Assembly: GCA_030655145.1 (NCBI GenBank)
Contig: JAURWD010000031.1
Coordinates: 1-58,035, forward strand
Length of the DNA stretch: 58,035 nucleotides
Reading direction: 5' to 3'
Source of the DNA: Ferruginibacter sp.
GTDB lineage: Bacteria > Bacteroidota > Bacteroidia > Chitinophagales > Chitinophagaceae
Shown in pieces: positions 8,554 through 16,416 of this stretch. The position numbers and the translations under genes are program-made. Under the pieces are notes generated by a model that was given only the letters and a program-made list of their open reading frames with translations, had not been told where the DNA came from and did not search any database. Every line of letters begins with the position of its first letter. Positions within the stretch are counted from its first letter, which is position 1.

Positions 8554-9720
8554 TTAAAGAACGTAGGCTGTCCATTTTTTATCCGACTGACCAGATGCTA
8601 CAACGTTATCGATGAAGGCCATACCTCTTAAGCCGTCCTCAATTCCGGGGAAATCCAACGCTTCCTTGGAAGGCGTTTCACCTTCAAGCTTGGCGCTAAG
8701 TGTTGTTGCAAAGTTTTTGTAAATATTTGCGAAGGCTTCAAGGTATCCTTCCGGGTGTCCACCTGGGGTGCGGCAGTTAGAAGTTGCATAAGTAGAAAGC
8801 CGGTCCGTGTAACCACCACCTGCCCTCAGTATTTGGGTTGGCGCTTCCAGCCATTTTACGATCAGTGTATTTGGTTCGTGTTGTGCCCATTCAAGTCCTC
8901 CCTTTTCGCCGTATATGCGGATCTTTAAGGCATTTTCTTCACCAGCTGCTACCTGCGAAGCCATAAGGCAACCGGCAGCACCATTATCAAATTTCAGTAA
9001 CACGTTGCCATCATCATCCAGCAAACGACCTTCTACCATAGCGTTCAAATCAGCACAAAGATGCGTGATCTTGGCGCCTGTGATGTATTCCGCAAGGTGA
9101 GCCGCATGTGTTCCGATATCTCCCATCGCACCTGCTTTTCCACTACGCTTTGGATCTGTTCTCCAGGCGGCCTGGGCATTTCCTTCGCGTTCAGATAATT
9201 TGCTCAACCAACCCTGGGGATATTCAACCCAAACCTTCCTGATCTTACCCAACACATTATCCGCTACCATCGCCCTGGCTTGTTTTACCATGGGGTAACC
9301 GGAATAAGTATGGGTGAGGCAGAGGACTAAACCAGATTTATCAAGGATCTGTTTTAGTTCTTTGGCTTCCTCTAAAGTAAAAGTGATCGGCTTTTCGATC
9401 ACTACATTAAATCCTTTCTCGAGGGCAAGTTTTGCCGGCGCAAAATGTGCAAAATTTGGTGTAACGATGGTTACGAAATCCATGCGTTTATCTTCAGGAA
9501 GTAAACTTTCTTTTTCGATCATCTCTTCGTAGGTCAGGTAGATCCTGTCTTCCGGTAAAAAAAGTGAGCGGCCGGATTCCTTTGCAATTTCAGGATTGAT
9601 ACTCAGTGCCCCACAAACCAGTTCGATCAATCCATCGAGGTTCGCTGCATGCCGGTGTATGGCTCCAATAAAGGCGTCTTTACCTCCGCCAACCATTCCC
9701 ATTCTTAATTTTCTTTTCAT
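8554..9720 (-). CDS. Gfo/Idh/MocA family oxidoreductase, cytoplasmic
   Basis: A 388-residue NAD(P)-dependent oxidoreductase. Near the start is the Rossmann motif MVGGGKDAFIG, and the catalytic EKP triad is at residues 109-111, followed by the C-terminal domain motif GAMGDIGTHAAHLAEYITG near residue 197. There is no signal peptide, unlike the other two Gfo/Idh proteins of this window (16417-17892, 19840-21201), so this one should work in the cytoplasm. It leads the minus-strand series that continues with a TIM-barrel isomerase, GntP, NIPSNAP and ThuA, and it is divergent from the MFS gene at 10024. Likely role: oxidation or reduction of a sugar hydroxyl or keto group, in line with ThuB-like enzymes. 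Confidence 0.9.
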   Translation of the reverse strand: MKRKLRMGMVGGGKDAFIGAIHRHAANLDGLIELVCGALSINPEIAKESGRSLFLPEDRIYLTYEEMIEKESLLPEDKRMDFVTIVTPNFAHFAPAKLALEKGFNVVIEKPITFTLEEAKELKQILDKSGLVLCLTHTYSGYPMVKQARAMVADNVLGKIRKVWVEYPQGWLSKLSEREGNAQAAWRTDPKRSGKAGAMGDIGTHAAHLAEYITGAKITHLCADLNAMVEGRLLDDDGNVLLKFDNGAAGCLMASQVAAGEENALKIRIYGEKGGLEWAQHEPNTLIVKWLEAPTQILRAGGGYTDRLSTYATSNCRTPGGHPEGYLEAFANIYKNFATTLSAKLEGETPSKEALDFPGIEDGLRGMAFIDNVVASGQSDKKWTAYVL

Positions 9721-10023
9721 ATAGATGTTTTTACAAATGCACGTATGCGGTGAAAATTTTTACAATTTTACGTATAAAAATTCTGTACAGTTAATAAAAA
9801 AATTACATCAGAATTTTTGGGGAATAACAAGATTGTCATCCTCTTGTAAGCGTTAGTTGATTTTTAATAATGCAAGCTGTTTGTTGAAATTGTAAAAACA
9901 ATATGGAGGCAATGCTGGTTGCGAAAAACAAATAAACTTTTAAATCTGTTTTTATTCAAAATTCAATAATATTACATCTCATTCTTTTTTTCACGCATTT
10001 ACCTTTAATAAACTTCAACGATT
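9721..10023. promoter_or_regulatory. Divergent promoter region between Gfo/Idh and MFS genes
   Basis: This AT-rich 303-bp stretch has no credible ORF and must carry the promoters of both flanking gene series. It contains a 12-bp exact inverted repeat, TTTTTACAATTT at 9757-9768 and its complement at 9887-9898, centred about 70 bp downstream of the first arm. A regulator dimer bound at both arms would control both directions. No exact TAnnTTTG -7 element was found on either strand. Confidence 0.45.
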
Positions 10024-11313
10024 ATGCCTGCCAATATTCAACGAAAACAACTGTTTGTAGCAAGCTGCCTGTCACTTTTAGTAACCTCCCTTTCTTTTGG
10101 TATTCGCGCCGGTATTTTAGGCCGGCTTGGTGCTGAATTCCAGCTCGATGCTCAACAGCTTGCAACCATTGCAGCCACAGCGTTTTGGGGCTTTCCCCTG
10201 GCCATCGTGATCGGCGGATTGATCGTTGACAGCATTGGCATGAAAAACCTTTTGATAGGTGCTTTCGTGTTTCACCTGGCTGGTATCCTCCTTACTGTTT
10301 TTGCCAGTGGCTACTGGACATTATTTATCTCCACTTTATTTATTGGTATTGCGAATGGTACGGTTGAAGCCGCATGTAACCCGTTGGTTGCAACCATTTA
10401 TTCTGATAATAAAACAACCAAGCTCAATCACTTTCATCTTTGGTTCCCGGGCGGAATCGTAATTGGTACGCTCATCGTTTTCTTGTTTGACAAGATCGGG
10501 TTGAACTGGCAGGTACAGGTTGGCATTATGATCATTCCAACATTGATCTATGGCTACCTGTTCAGCAAATTAACATTCCCGGTAACAGAGCGGGTATCTA
10601 GTGGTGTATCAACCGGCGAGATGTATCGCTCTTTGTTGAATCCGTTGTTTTTGTTAATGATCATTCTCATGGTGGGCACGGCGATCACCGAATTATTTAC
10701 GGGCCAGTGGATAGATGTATTATTGAAAAATGTATCTGACAATGCCATCCTTCTGCTTACCATTGAAACAGGTGTCATGGTTATTGGCCGGGCCTTTGCC
10801 GGACCTGTTGTTCATAAATTTTCACCTGCCGGCGTGTTGTTGATATCAGCCATTCTCGCAACACTCGGTTTATACCTCTTAGGGCATAGCAGCGGCAATA
10901 TGTTGTTTGTTGGTGCCATCGTTTTTGGAATGGGCGTTTGTTATTTCTGGCCAACCATGTTGGGATTTGTTTCAGAAAATTTACCTAAAACAGGTGCTGT
11001 AGGTTTAAACTTTATGGGCGCTGCGGGCATGTTCGCGGTATCTATTTATACCATGTTCATGGGCGGATATTACGATCGCCTATTGGCAGCGAAACTTCCT
11101 GCCGGCGCAGACTTAAAAGTGTATGGCAGTGGCACCGCAACTCCAGAAATGGCTGCTGCATTGAACGAAGCAAAAAAGGCAGCAGGCCCCGAGATCATCA
11201 ATGCTACACTGGTTATCCCTATCATTTTGAGTGTTGCTTTTGCGGGTTTGTTGATCTATATGCGTTCCCGCAAACACGAACAGGCACAATCTCTCTCCAA
11301 CTCAATCGTTTAA
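10024..11313 (+). CDS. MFS transporter, probable sugar permease
   Basis: A 429-residue membrane protein with about twelve hydrophobic segments arranged as two six-helix halves separated by a charged loop (residues 180-205). The first half carries GGLIVDSIGMKNLLIGAF, the usual MFS loop 2-3 position, and GIANGTVEAACNPLVATIY near residue 108, which resembles the FucP-like sugar:H+ symporters. It heads a plus-strand unit: MFS, hydroxypyruvate-isomerase-like protein (12 bp on), two GMC dehydrogenases and the small subunit. The likely job is uptake of a mono- or oligosaccharide, or of an oxidised sugar produced by the dehydrogenases in the same unit. Substrate cannot be read from the sequence. Confidence 0.85.
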   Translation: MPANIQRKQLFVASCLSLLVTSLSFGIRAGILGRLGAEFQLDAQQLATIAATAFWGFPLAIVIGGLIVDSIGMKNLLIGAFVFHLAGILLTVFASGYWTLFISTLFIGIANGTVEAACNPLVATIYSDNKTTKLNHFHLWFPGGIVIGTLIVFLFDKIGLNWQVQVGIMIIPTLIYGYLFSKLTFPVTERVSSGVSTGEMYRSLLNPLFLLMIILMVGTAITELFTGQWIDVLLKNVSDNAILLLTIETGVMVIGRAFAGPVVHKFSPAGVLLISAILATLGLYLLGHSSGNMLFVGAIVFGMGVCYFWPTMLGFVSENLPKTGAVGLNFMGAAGMFAVSIYTMFMGGYYDRLLAAKLPAGADLKVYGSGTATPEMAAALNEAKKAAGPEIINATLVIPIILSVAFAGLLIYMRSRKHEQAQSLSNSIV

Positions 11314-11325
11314 ATTATATTTATT

Positions 11326-12213
11326 ATGTCTGATCACCGGAACCGGCGAAATGCCATTAAGAAAATGCTGGTTGGTACAGCAGCACTTGGATCATCAACT
11401 ATGTTATCTTCCTTCACAACAGAACAAGATTCAGGAGAACCTTACAAATTAAAAGGTAACGTAAATCACTCGGTATGCGCCTGGTGTTTTGGGTCTCTTT
11501 CCATTGAAGAGCTCTGCATCGCAGTGAAAAAAATTGGCTTCAGCGCCATCGACCTGGTAGGTCCGAAAGATTGGCCGACCTTAAAAAAACATGGCGTGTT
11601 TTCTTCGATGTGCAATGGAGCGGAGATCAATCTCGTGGATGGTTTTGCGGAAAAGAACTTTCATGCCAAGTTGGTGAAGAATTATGAAGAGATGATTCCA
11701 ATGGTGGCCAAAGCGGGTTACAAAAACCTGATTTGTTTTAGCGGTAACCGCCGGGGGATGGATAATGAAACCGGTTTGGCAAACGCGACGGAAGGACTGA
11801 AGAAGATCGTCGGTCTTGCTGAAAAGCATGGCGTTATTCTCCAGATGGAATTATTAAACAGTAAGGTTGATCACAAAGATTATATGTGTGACCGAACTTC
11901 CTGGGGCGTTGAATTGTGTAAACGCGTTGGATCTGGAAATTTCAAATTATTATACGATATCTATCACATGCAGATCGACGAAGGCGATGTGATCCGCAAC
12001 ATTCGCGACAACCACCAATACCTTGGTCATTACCACACAGCTGGCGTACCAGGCCGTCACGAAATAGATGATCAACAGGAATTGTTTTACCCTGCTATCA
12101 TCAAAGCCATCGTCGCTACCGGTTTTAAAGATTACATCGCCCAGGAATTTATTCCCGCTAAAGCTGACAAACTCGGTTCGCTGAAAGATGCGATTCACCT
12201 TTGTGATGTTTAG
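11326..12213 (+). CDS. Hydroxypyruvate isomerase-like TIM-barrel protein with twin-arginine signal
   Basis: A 295-residue TIM-barrel protein of the hydroxypyruvate isomerase / sugar epimerase group. Residues 6-35 form a twin-arginine type signal (NRRNAIKKMLVGTAALG), so it is probably folded with its metal before export. Barrel features: GFSAIDLVGPKDWPTL near residue 67, NLICFSGNRRG near 133, LQMELLNSKVDH near 168 (metal-binding E), LLYDIYHMQIDEGD near 206, GHYHTAGVPGRHEID near 230, and the final AQEFIP. It lies 12 bp after the MFS gene and 47 bp before the first GMC gene. An exported keto-sugar isomerase or epimerase acting on the dehydrogenase product is the best guess. Confidence 0.85.
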   Translation: MSDHRNRRNAIKKMLVGTAALGSSTMLSSFTTEQDSGEPYKLKGNVNHSVCAWCFGSLSIEELCIAVKKIGFSAIDLVGPKDWPTLKKHGVFSSMCNGAEINLVDGFAEKNFHAKLVKNYEEMIPMVAKAGYKNLICFSGNRRGMDNETGLANATEGLKKIVGLAEKHGVILQMELLNSKVDHKDYMCDRTSWGVELCKRVGSGNFKLLYDIYHMQIDEGDVIRNIRDNHQYLGHYHTAGVPGRHEIDDQQELFYPAIIKAIVATGFKDYIAQEFIPAKADKLGSLKDAIHLCDV

Positions 12214-12260
12214 AAAATTAACTCAATACTATTTTTAATAATTAAAGAAAATCAAACAAG

Positions 12261-13940
12261 ATGGCTGAGAACACGTATGATGCAATCGTAATTGGTTCAG
12301 GGATCAGTGGCGGTTGGGCAGCGAAAGAACTTACTGAAAAAGGGTTGAAAGTTATCATGCTCGAAAGGGGAAGAAATGTTGAGCATCTGAAGGATTATGT
12401 GAATGCTAATAAGGAGCCGTGGGAGTTTCCACATCGCGGCGGCAGAACGCAGCAGATGATCAAAGACTACCCGGTATTAAAAAGAGATTACCCGTTAAAC
12501 GAAACCAATCTTGATTTTTGGGTAAAAGATAGTGAGTGCCCATACACAGAAGTAAAACGCTTCGATTGGTTCCGTGGTTACCATGTAGGTGGCCGTTCAC
12601 TTACCTGGGGACGCCAGTGTTATCGCTGGAGCGATCTTGATTTTGAAGCCAATGCAAAAGATGGTTTTGGAGTTGATTGGCCGATCCGCTACAAAGACAT
12701 TGCACCCTGGTACAGCTACGCGGAAAAATTCGCGGGTATAAATGGTAATAAAGATGGTCTTGCACAATTGCCGGATGGAGAGTTTATGCCGCCGATGGAC
12801 ATGAACGTAGTTGAAAAAGATGTTGCAGCCAGGATAAAGGCGCATTATAATGATACCCGTGCGATGATCATGGGACGTTCAGCAAACCTTACACAACCAC
12901 ATAACAACCGCACCAATTGTCAATACCGGAATAAATGCTGGTTAGGTTGCCCATTCGGCGCCTATTTCAGTACGCAGTCTGCTACTTTACCCGCGGCTAC
13001 TGCAACGGGGAACCTGACCGTGCGTCCTTTTTCTATCGTAACCAAGATCATTTACGATAAGGATACAAAAAAGGCAAAAGGCGTTGAGATACTGGATTCA
13101 GAAACAAACAAAACCTACGAATTTTTCAGCAAGATCGTTTTCGTAAATGCGTCTGCGTTGAACTCAACCTGGATCCTGATGAACTCTGCAACGGATGTTT
13201 GGGAAGGTGGGTTGGGTAGCAGCAGCAATGCGCTCGGACACAACCTGATGGACCACCATCTTGGAGTAGGGGCCAGCGGTGATGTAGAAGGCTTTGATGA
13301 CAAATATTATTACGGTCGCCGTCCGAACGGTATTTACATACCACGATTCCAAAATCTTGGAAATGATAAGCGTGATTATCTGCGTGGCTTTGGCTACCAG
13401 GGAAGCGCCAGCCGCCAGGGCTGGAGAAGAGAGATCGCTGAATTAAATATCGGTGGTGCGTTTAAAGATGCCCTGACAGAACCAGGTGGCTGGACCATGG
13501 GTATGGGTGGTTTTGGAGAGATTCTGCCACATCACGAAAACTTTGTCACACTCGACAAAACTAAAAAAGATAAATGGGGATTGAATGTGTTGGCCATCGA
13601 CTGTGAGTTGAAAGAAAACGAGTTGAAGATGCGCAAAGACATGTTGAAAGATGCCATCGAAATATTAGAAGCCGGTGGTGTTAAAAATGTAAAAGGTCAT
13701 GATGGTGATGGAACACCTGGCCGTGGTATTCATGAAATGGGGACAGCGCGGATGGGTAAAGATCCAAAGACCTCTGTGTTGAATGGCAATAACCAGGTGT
13801 GGGACGCGAAGAACGTGTTCGTAACCGATGGCGCTTGTATGGCTTCTGCCGCTTGTGTGAATCCATCATTGACTTACATGGCGCTTACAGCCCGTGCTGC
13901 TGACTTCGCGGTAAGTGAACTAAAAAAGGGAAACATTTAA
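12261..13940 (+). CDS. GMC family FAD-dependent dehydrogenase, tandem copy 1
   Basis: A 559-residue GMC flavoprotein. The FAD-binding motif IGSGISGG begins near residue 12, the GGRSLTWGRQCYRWSD block is near residue 112, and the C-terminal domain has GIHEMGTARMGKDP near residue 490 and NPSLTYMALTARAADFA near the end, which includes the catalytic His and Asn regions. Cysteines 220, 226 and 230 form CX5CX3C, matching the iron-sulfur site of bacterial FAD-sugar dehydrogenases. It has no signal peptide. The gene at 13944 begins 3 bp after its stop and encodes a close paralogue, and the small subunit follows at 15677. The set resembles two-subunit glucoside 3-dehydrogenases; this is inference from architecture. 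Confidence 0.9.
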   Translation: MAENTYDAIVIGSGISGGWAAKELTEKGLKVIMLERGRNVEHLKDYVNANKEPWEFPHRGGRTQQMIKDYPVLKRDYPLNETNLDFWVKDSECPYTEVKRFDWFRGYHVGGRSLTWGRQCYRWSDLDFEANAKDGFGVDWPIRYKDIAPWYSYAEKFAGINGNKDGLAQLPDGEFMPPMDMNVVEKDVAARIKAHYNDTRAMIMGRSANLTQPHNNRTNCQYRNKCWLGCPFGAYFSTQSATLPAATATGNLTVRPFSIVTKIIYDKDTKKAKGVEILDSETNKTYEFFSKIVFVNASALNSTWILMNSATDVWEGGLGSSSNALGHNLMDHHLGVGASGDVEGFDDKYYYGRRPNGIYIPRFQNLGNDKRDYLRGFGYQGSASRQGWRREIAELNIGGAFKDALTEPGGWTMGMGGFGEILPHHENFVTLDKTKKDKWGLNVLAIDCELKENELKMRKDMLKDAIEILEAGGVKNVKGHDGDGTPGRGIHEMGTARMGKDPKTSVLNGNNQVWDAKNVFVTDGACMASAACVNPSLTYMALTARAADFAVSELKKGNI

Positions 13941-13943
13941 TTT

Positions 13944-15659
13944 ATGCCGGGCGATACAACAAATATCAACACCAAGGCAGTTGCGCAAAATACTTATGAC
14001 GCCATCGTCATTGGTTCCGGCATCAGTGGAGGTTGGGCAGCTAAAGAGCTTACCGAAAAAGGGTTGAAAGTGTTGATGCTCGAACGTGGCCCAAATCATG
14101 AACATCGTACCGATTATAAATCAGCGAATAAGGATCCCTGGGAATTTGAACATCGGGGTCAAACAACCGAACAACAACGCAAAGATTACCCGGTGATCCA
14201 CCGCGGCTGGGCTGCCTTTGAGCCGATCATGGATGGTTGGGTCAACGAAAAAGATTCACCTTACACAGAAGTAAAACCATTTACCTGGTGGCGCTCTTAT
14301 CGCCTCGGCGGTCGCTCCATTTTGTGGGGCCGGCAAAGTTACCGGTTGAGCGACATGGACTTTGAAGCCAATGCAAAAGAAGGCGTTGGGGTCGACTGGC
14401 CCATTCGTTATAAAGATCTTGCTCCCTGGTATGATTACGTCGAAAAATTTGCAGGTATCAGTGGGTCAAAAGAAGGCCTGGCACATCTTCCCGATGGACA
14501 GTTTCTTCCACCCATGGATTTGAACTGCGTCGAGAAAGATGTGGCAGCACGCATCAAGAAAACCTACAATGGTTCGCGACACATGATCATAGGTCGTGTT
14601 GCGAATTTGACCGCGCCAATTGCCGGCAGAACTAAATGCCAGTTTCGCAATCGCTGCTGGGAAGGTTGTCCGTTCGGCGGGTATTTCAGCACGCAATCTT
14701 CAACATTGCCTGCAGCCCAGGCGACTGGTAACTTAACTGTTCGCCCGATGTCGATCGTTACGAAACTTATTTACGATAAGGATACGAAAAAGGCAACCGG
14801 TGTTGAAGTGCTTGACGCGGAAACAAACAAAACCTACGAGTATTTTAGCAAGATCGTTTTTGTGAATGCTTCTGCCTTAAATTCAACCTGGGTGCTGATG
14901 AATTCTGCTACCGAAGTTTGGCCCGAAGGTTTAGGAAGCAGCAGTGGTGAACTCGGTCACAATGTGATGGATCATCATTACAACCTCGGCGCATCGGGCA
15001 CGGTTGAAGGATTCAAAGATCAATACGTGTATGGCCGCCGTGCGAATGGCATTTACATTCCGCGGTTTGCAAATATGGGCAGCGACAAACGTGACTACCT
15101 GCGTGGCTTTGGTTACCAGGGTGCAGCCAGCCGGCAAGGCTGGAGCAAGGAAGTTGCTGAGTTGAATATCGGCGCCGGTTTTAAAGATGCGCTCACCGAA
15201 CCGGGTGACTGGTCGATGGGGATCGGCGGTTTTGGTGAAGTATTACCATACCACGAAAACAAAATTTCACTCGATAAAACGGTGAAAGATAAGTGGGGCT
15301 TACCGGTCCTGGCGATGGATGCGATCATCCGGGAGAATGAAATGAAGATGCGGAAGGATATTGTTTCGGAAGCAATCGCCATGCTCGAATCAAGCGGTGT
15401 CAAAAATGTCCACGGACATGACAATGGGCATAACCTCGGTCATGGTATTCATGAAATGGGTACCGCTCGTATGGGGCGTGATGAAAAGACATCTGTGCTG
15501 AATTCTTTCAACCAGGTTTGGGAAGCAAAAAATGTGTTCATTACGGATGGTGCAGCAATGACTTCGTCAGCCTGCCAAAATCCATCATTAACTTATATGG
15601 CGTTAACCGCACGAGCTGCAGATCACGCCGTTGCTGAATTGAAAAAAGGTAATTTATAA
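13944..15659 (+). CDS. GMC family FAD-dependent dehydrogenase, tandem copy 2
   Basis: A 571-residue paralogue of the gene before it, with about a dozen extra residues at the N-terminus before the common NTYDAIVIGSGISGGW start. The two agree in long blocks throughout, including the C-terminal catalytic region (HGIHEMGTARMG, NPSLTYMALTARAADHA). The iron-sulfur candidates are Cys232, Cys238 and Cys242. Differences concentrate near residues 50-90, in the region that would form the substrate-facing cap, and include WGRQSYRLSD against WGRQCYRWSD. The gene overlaps no neighbour, lies 3 bp after copy 1 and 17 bp before the small subunit at 15677. Both copies may share that one small subunit. Confidence 0.9.
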   Translation: MPGDTTNINTKAVAQNTYDAIVIGSGISGGWAAKELTEKGLKVLMLERGPNHEHRTDYKSANKDPWEFEHRGQTTEQQRKDYPVIHRGWAAFEPIMDGWVNEKDSPYTEVKPFTWWRSYRLGGRSILWGRQSYRLSDMDFEANAKEGVGVDWPIRYKDLAPWYDYVEKFAGISGSKEGLAHLPDGQFLPPMDLNCVEKDVAARIKKTYNGSRHMIIGRVANLTAPIAGRTKCQFRNRCWEGCPFGGYFSTQSSTLPAAQATGNLTVRPMSIVTKLIYDKDTKKATGVEVLDAETNKTYEYFSKIVFVNASALNSTWVLMNSATEVWPEGLGSSSGELGHNVMDHHYNLGASGTVEGFKDQYVYGRRANGIYIPRFANMGSDKRDYLRGFGYQGAASRQGWSKEVAELNIGAGFKDALTEPGDWSMGIGGFGEVLPYHENKISLDKTVKDKWGLPVLAMDAIIRENEMKMRKDIVSEAIAMLESSGVKNVHGHDNGHNLGHGIHEMGTARMGRDEKTSVLNSFNQVWEAKNVFITDGAAMTSSACQNPSLTYMALTARAADHAVAELKKGNL

Positions 15660-15676
15660 AATAAAAAATCAAACAC

Positions 15677-16246
15677 ATGACTAGAAGAGATGTGCTGCAA
15701 AATGTAGCGATTTTACTGGGCGGTTCCATCGTTGGCGGCTCAGTATTCAGCCTCGAAGGATGTAAATCGTCTGACAAGCAAGTGAATGCTTTATTCACGG
15801 ATAAACAAGTTGCCTTGATGAACGAAATTGCCGACACCATACTGCCGACAACCAGCTCGCCTGGAGCTAAAGCTGCGAAGGTGGGTGATTTTATGTCCGT
15901 CATGGTATTTGATTGTTACGAAGACAAAAATCAGAAAGTATTTACTGAAGGGCTGAAGAAGATCGATGAGTTGAGCGAGAAAAAATATAACAGTTCGTTT
16001 ATCGATGCAGATCCGAAAGACCGGACTGCCTTGTTAACAGAGCTGGACAAAGAACAAAAAGATTACCAGGGAAAAAAAGGGAAGGACGATCCATCGCATT
16101 ATTTCCGGATGATGAAAGAACTCACCCTGCTTGGTTACTTTACTTCGAAGGAAGGAGCCACCCAGGCATTGCGTTATAAAGCGGTTCCCGGATCTTACAA
16201 TGGTAACCTGCCGTACAAAAAAGGTGATAAGGCCTGGGCAACCTAG
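15677..16246 (+). CDS. Gluconate 2-dehydrogenase subunit 3 family protein (small subunit)
   Basis: A 189-residue small subunit of the GMC dehydrogenase type. The N-terminus MTRRDVLQNVAILLGG has arginines at residues 3-4, a long hydrophobic run and Cys29, the same layout as the two other small subunits of the window, so Tat export with possible lipid attachment is likely. Family features are the FTDKQVALMNEIADTILPTTSSPGAKAA region near residue 38 (split: VALMNEIADTILPTT) and the YFRMMKELTLLGYFTSKEGATQALRY block near residue 136 (core LTLLGYFTSKEG). It closes the MFS to GMC unit and is followed by an intrinsic terminator at 16270. Confidence 0.9.
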   Translation: MTRRDVLQNVAILLGGSIVGGSVFSLEGCKSSDKQVNALFTDKQVALMNEIADTILPTTSSPGAKAAKVGDFMSVMVFDCYEDKNQKVFTEGLKKIDELSEKKYNSSFIDADPKDRTALLTELDKEQKDYQGKKGKDDPSHYFRMMKELTLLGYFTSKEGATQALRYKAVPGSYNGNLPYKKGDKAWAT

Positions 16247-16269
16247 TTGAACCATCCTAAAATATTCTG

Positions 16270-16312
16270 CGCTTCATCGGTTCCTTAACGAATTGATGAA
16301 GCGTTTTTTTTA
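16270..16312 (+). terminator. Intrinsic terminator of the MFS-GMC unit
   Basis: A 9-bp perfect stem CGCTTCATC/GATGAAGCG (16270-16278 with 16295-16303) followed by T9. It ends the plus-strand unit 24 bp after the small-subunit stop. Confidence 0.85.
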
Positions 16313-16366
16313 TAGTGATGTTTGTTTGTTTTCTTGCTGGAACAATGCGTGGTTTTCGAAGGCCAT

Positions 16367-16394
16367 AAAAAAAGCGCGCCAGTTACGGCACGCT
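16367..16394 (-). terminator. Intrinsic terminator of the Gfo/Idh gene
   Basis: On the minus strand AGCGTGCC pairs with GGCGCGCT (16394-16387 with 16380-16373, one G-U) around a 6-nt loop, followed by a T run (16372-16367). It lies 23 bp after the Gfo/Idh stop and is separate from the plus-strand terminator at 16270. Confidence 0.8.
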
Positions 16395-16416
16395 GTCTTT
16401 ATACGTTGAAACTTGA

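Noticed and set aside
12261..15659. Assembly artefact duplicating one GMC gene
   Set aside because: The copies differ throughout at the DNA and protein level and have different N-termini, so they are true paralogues.
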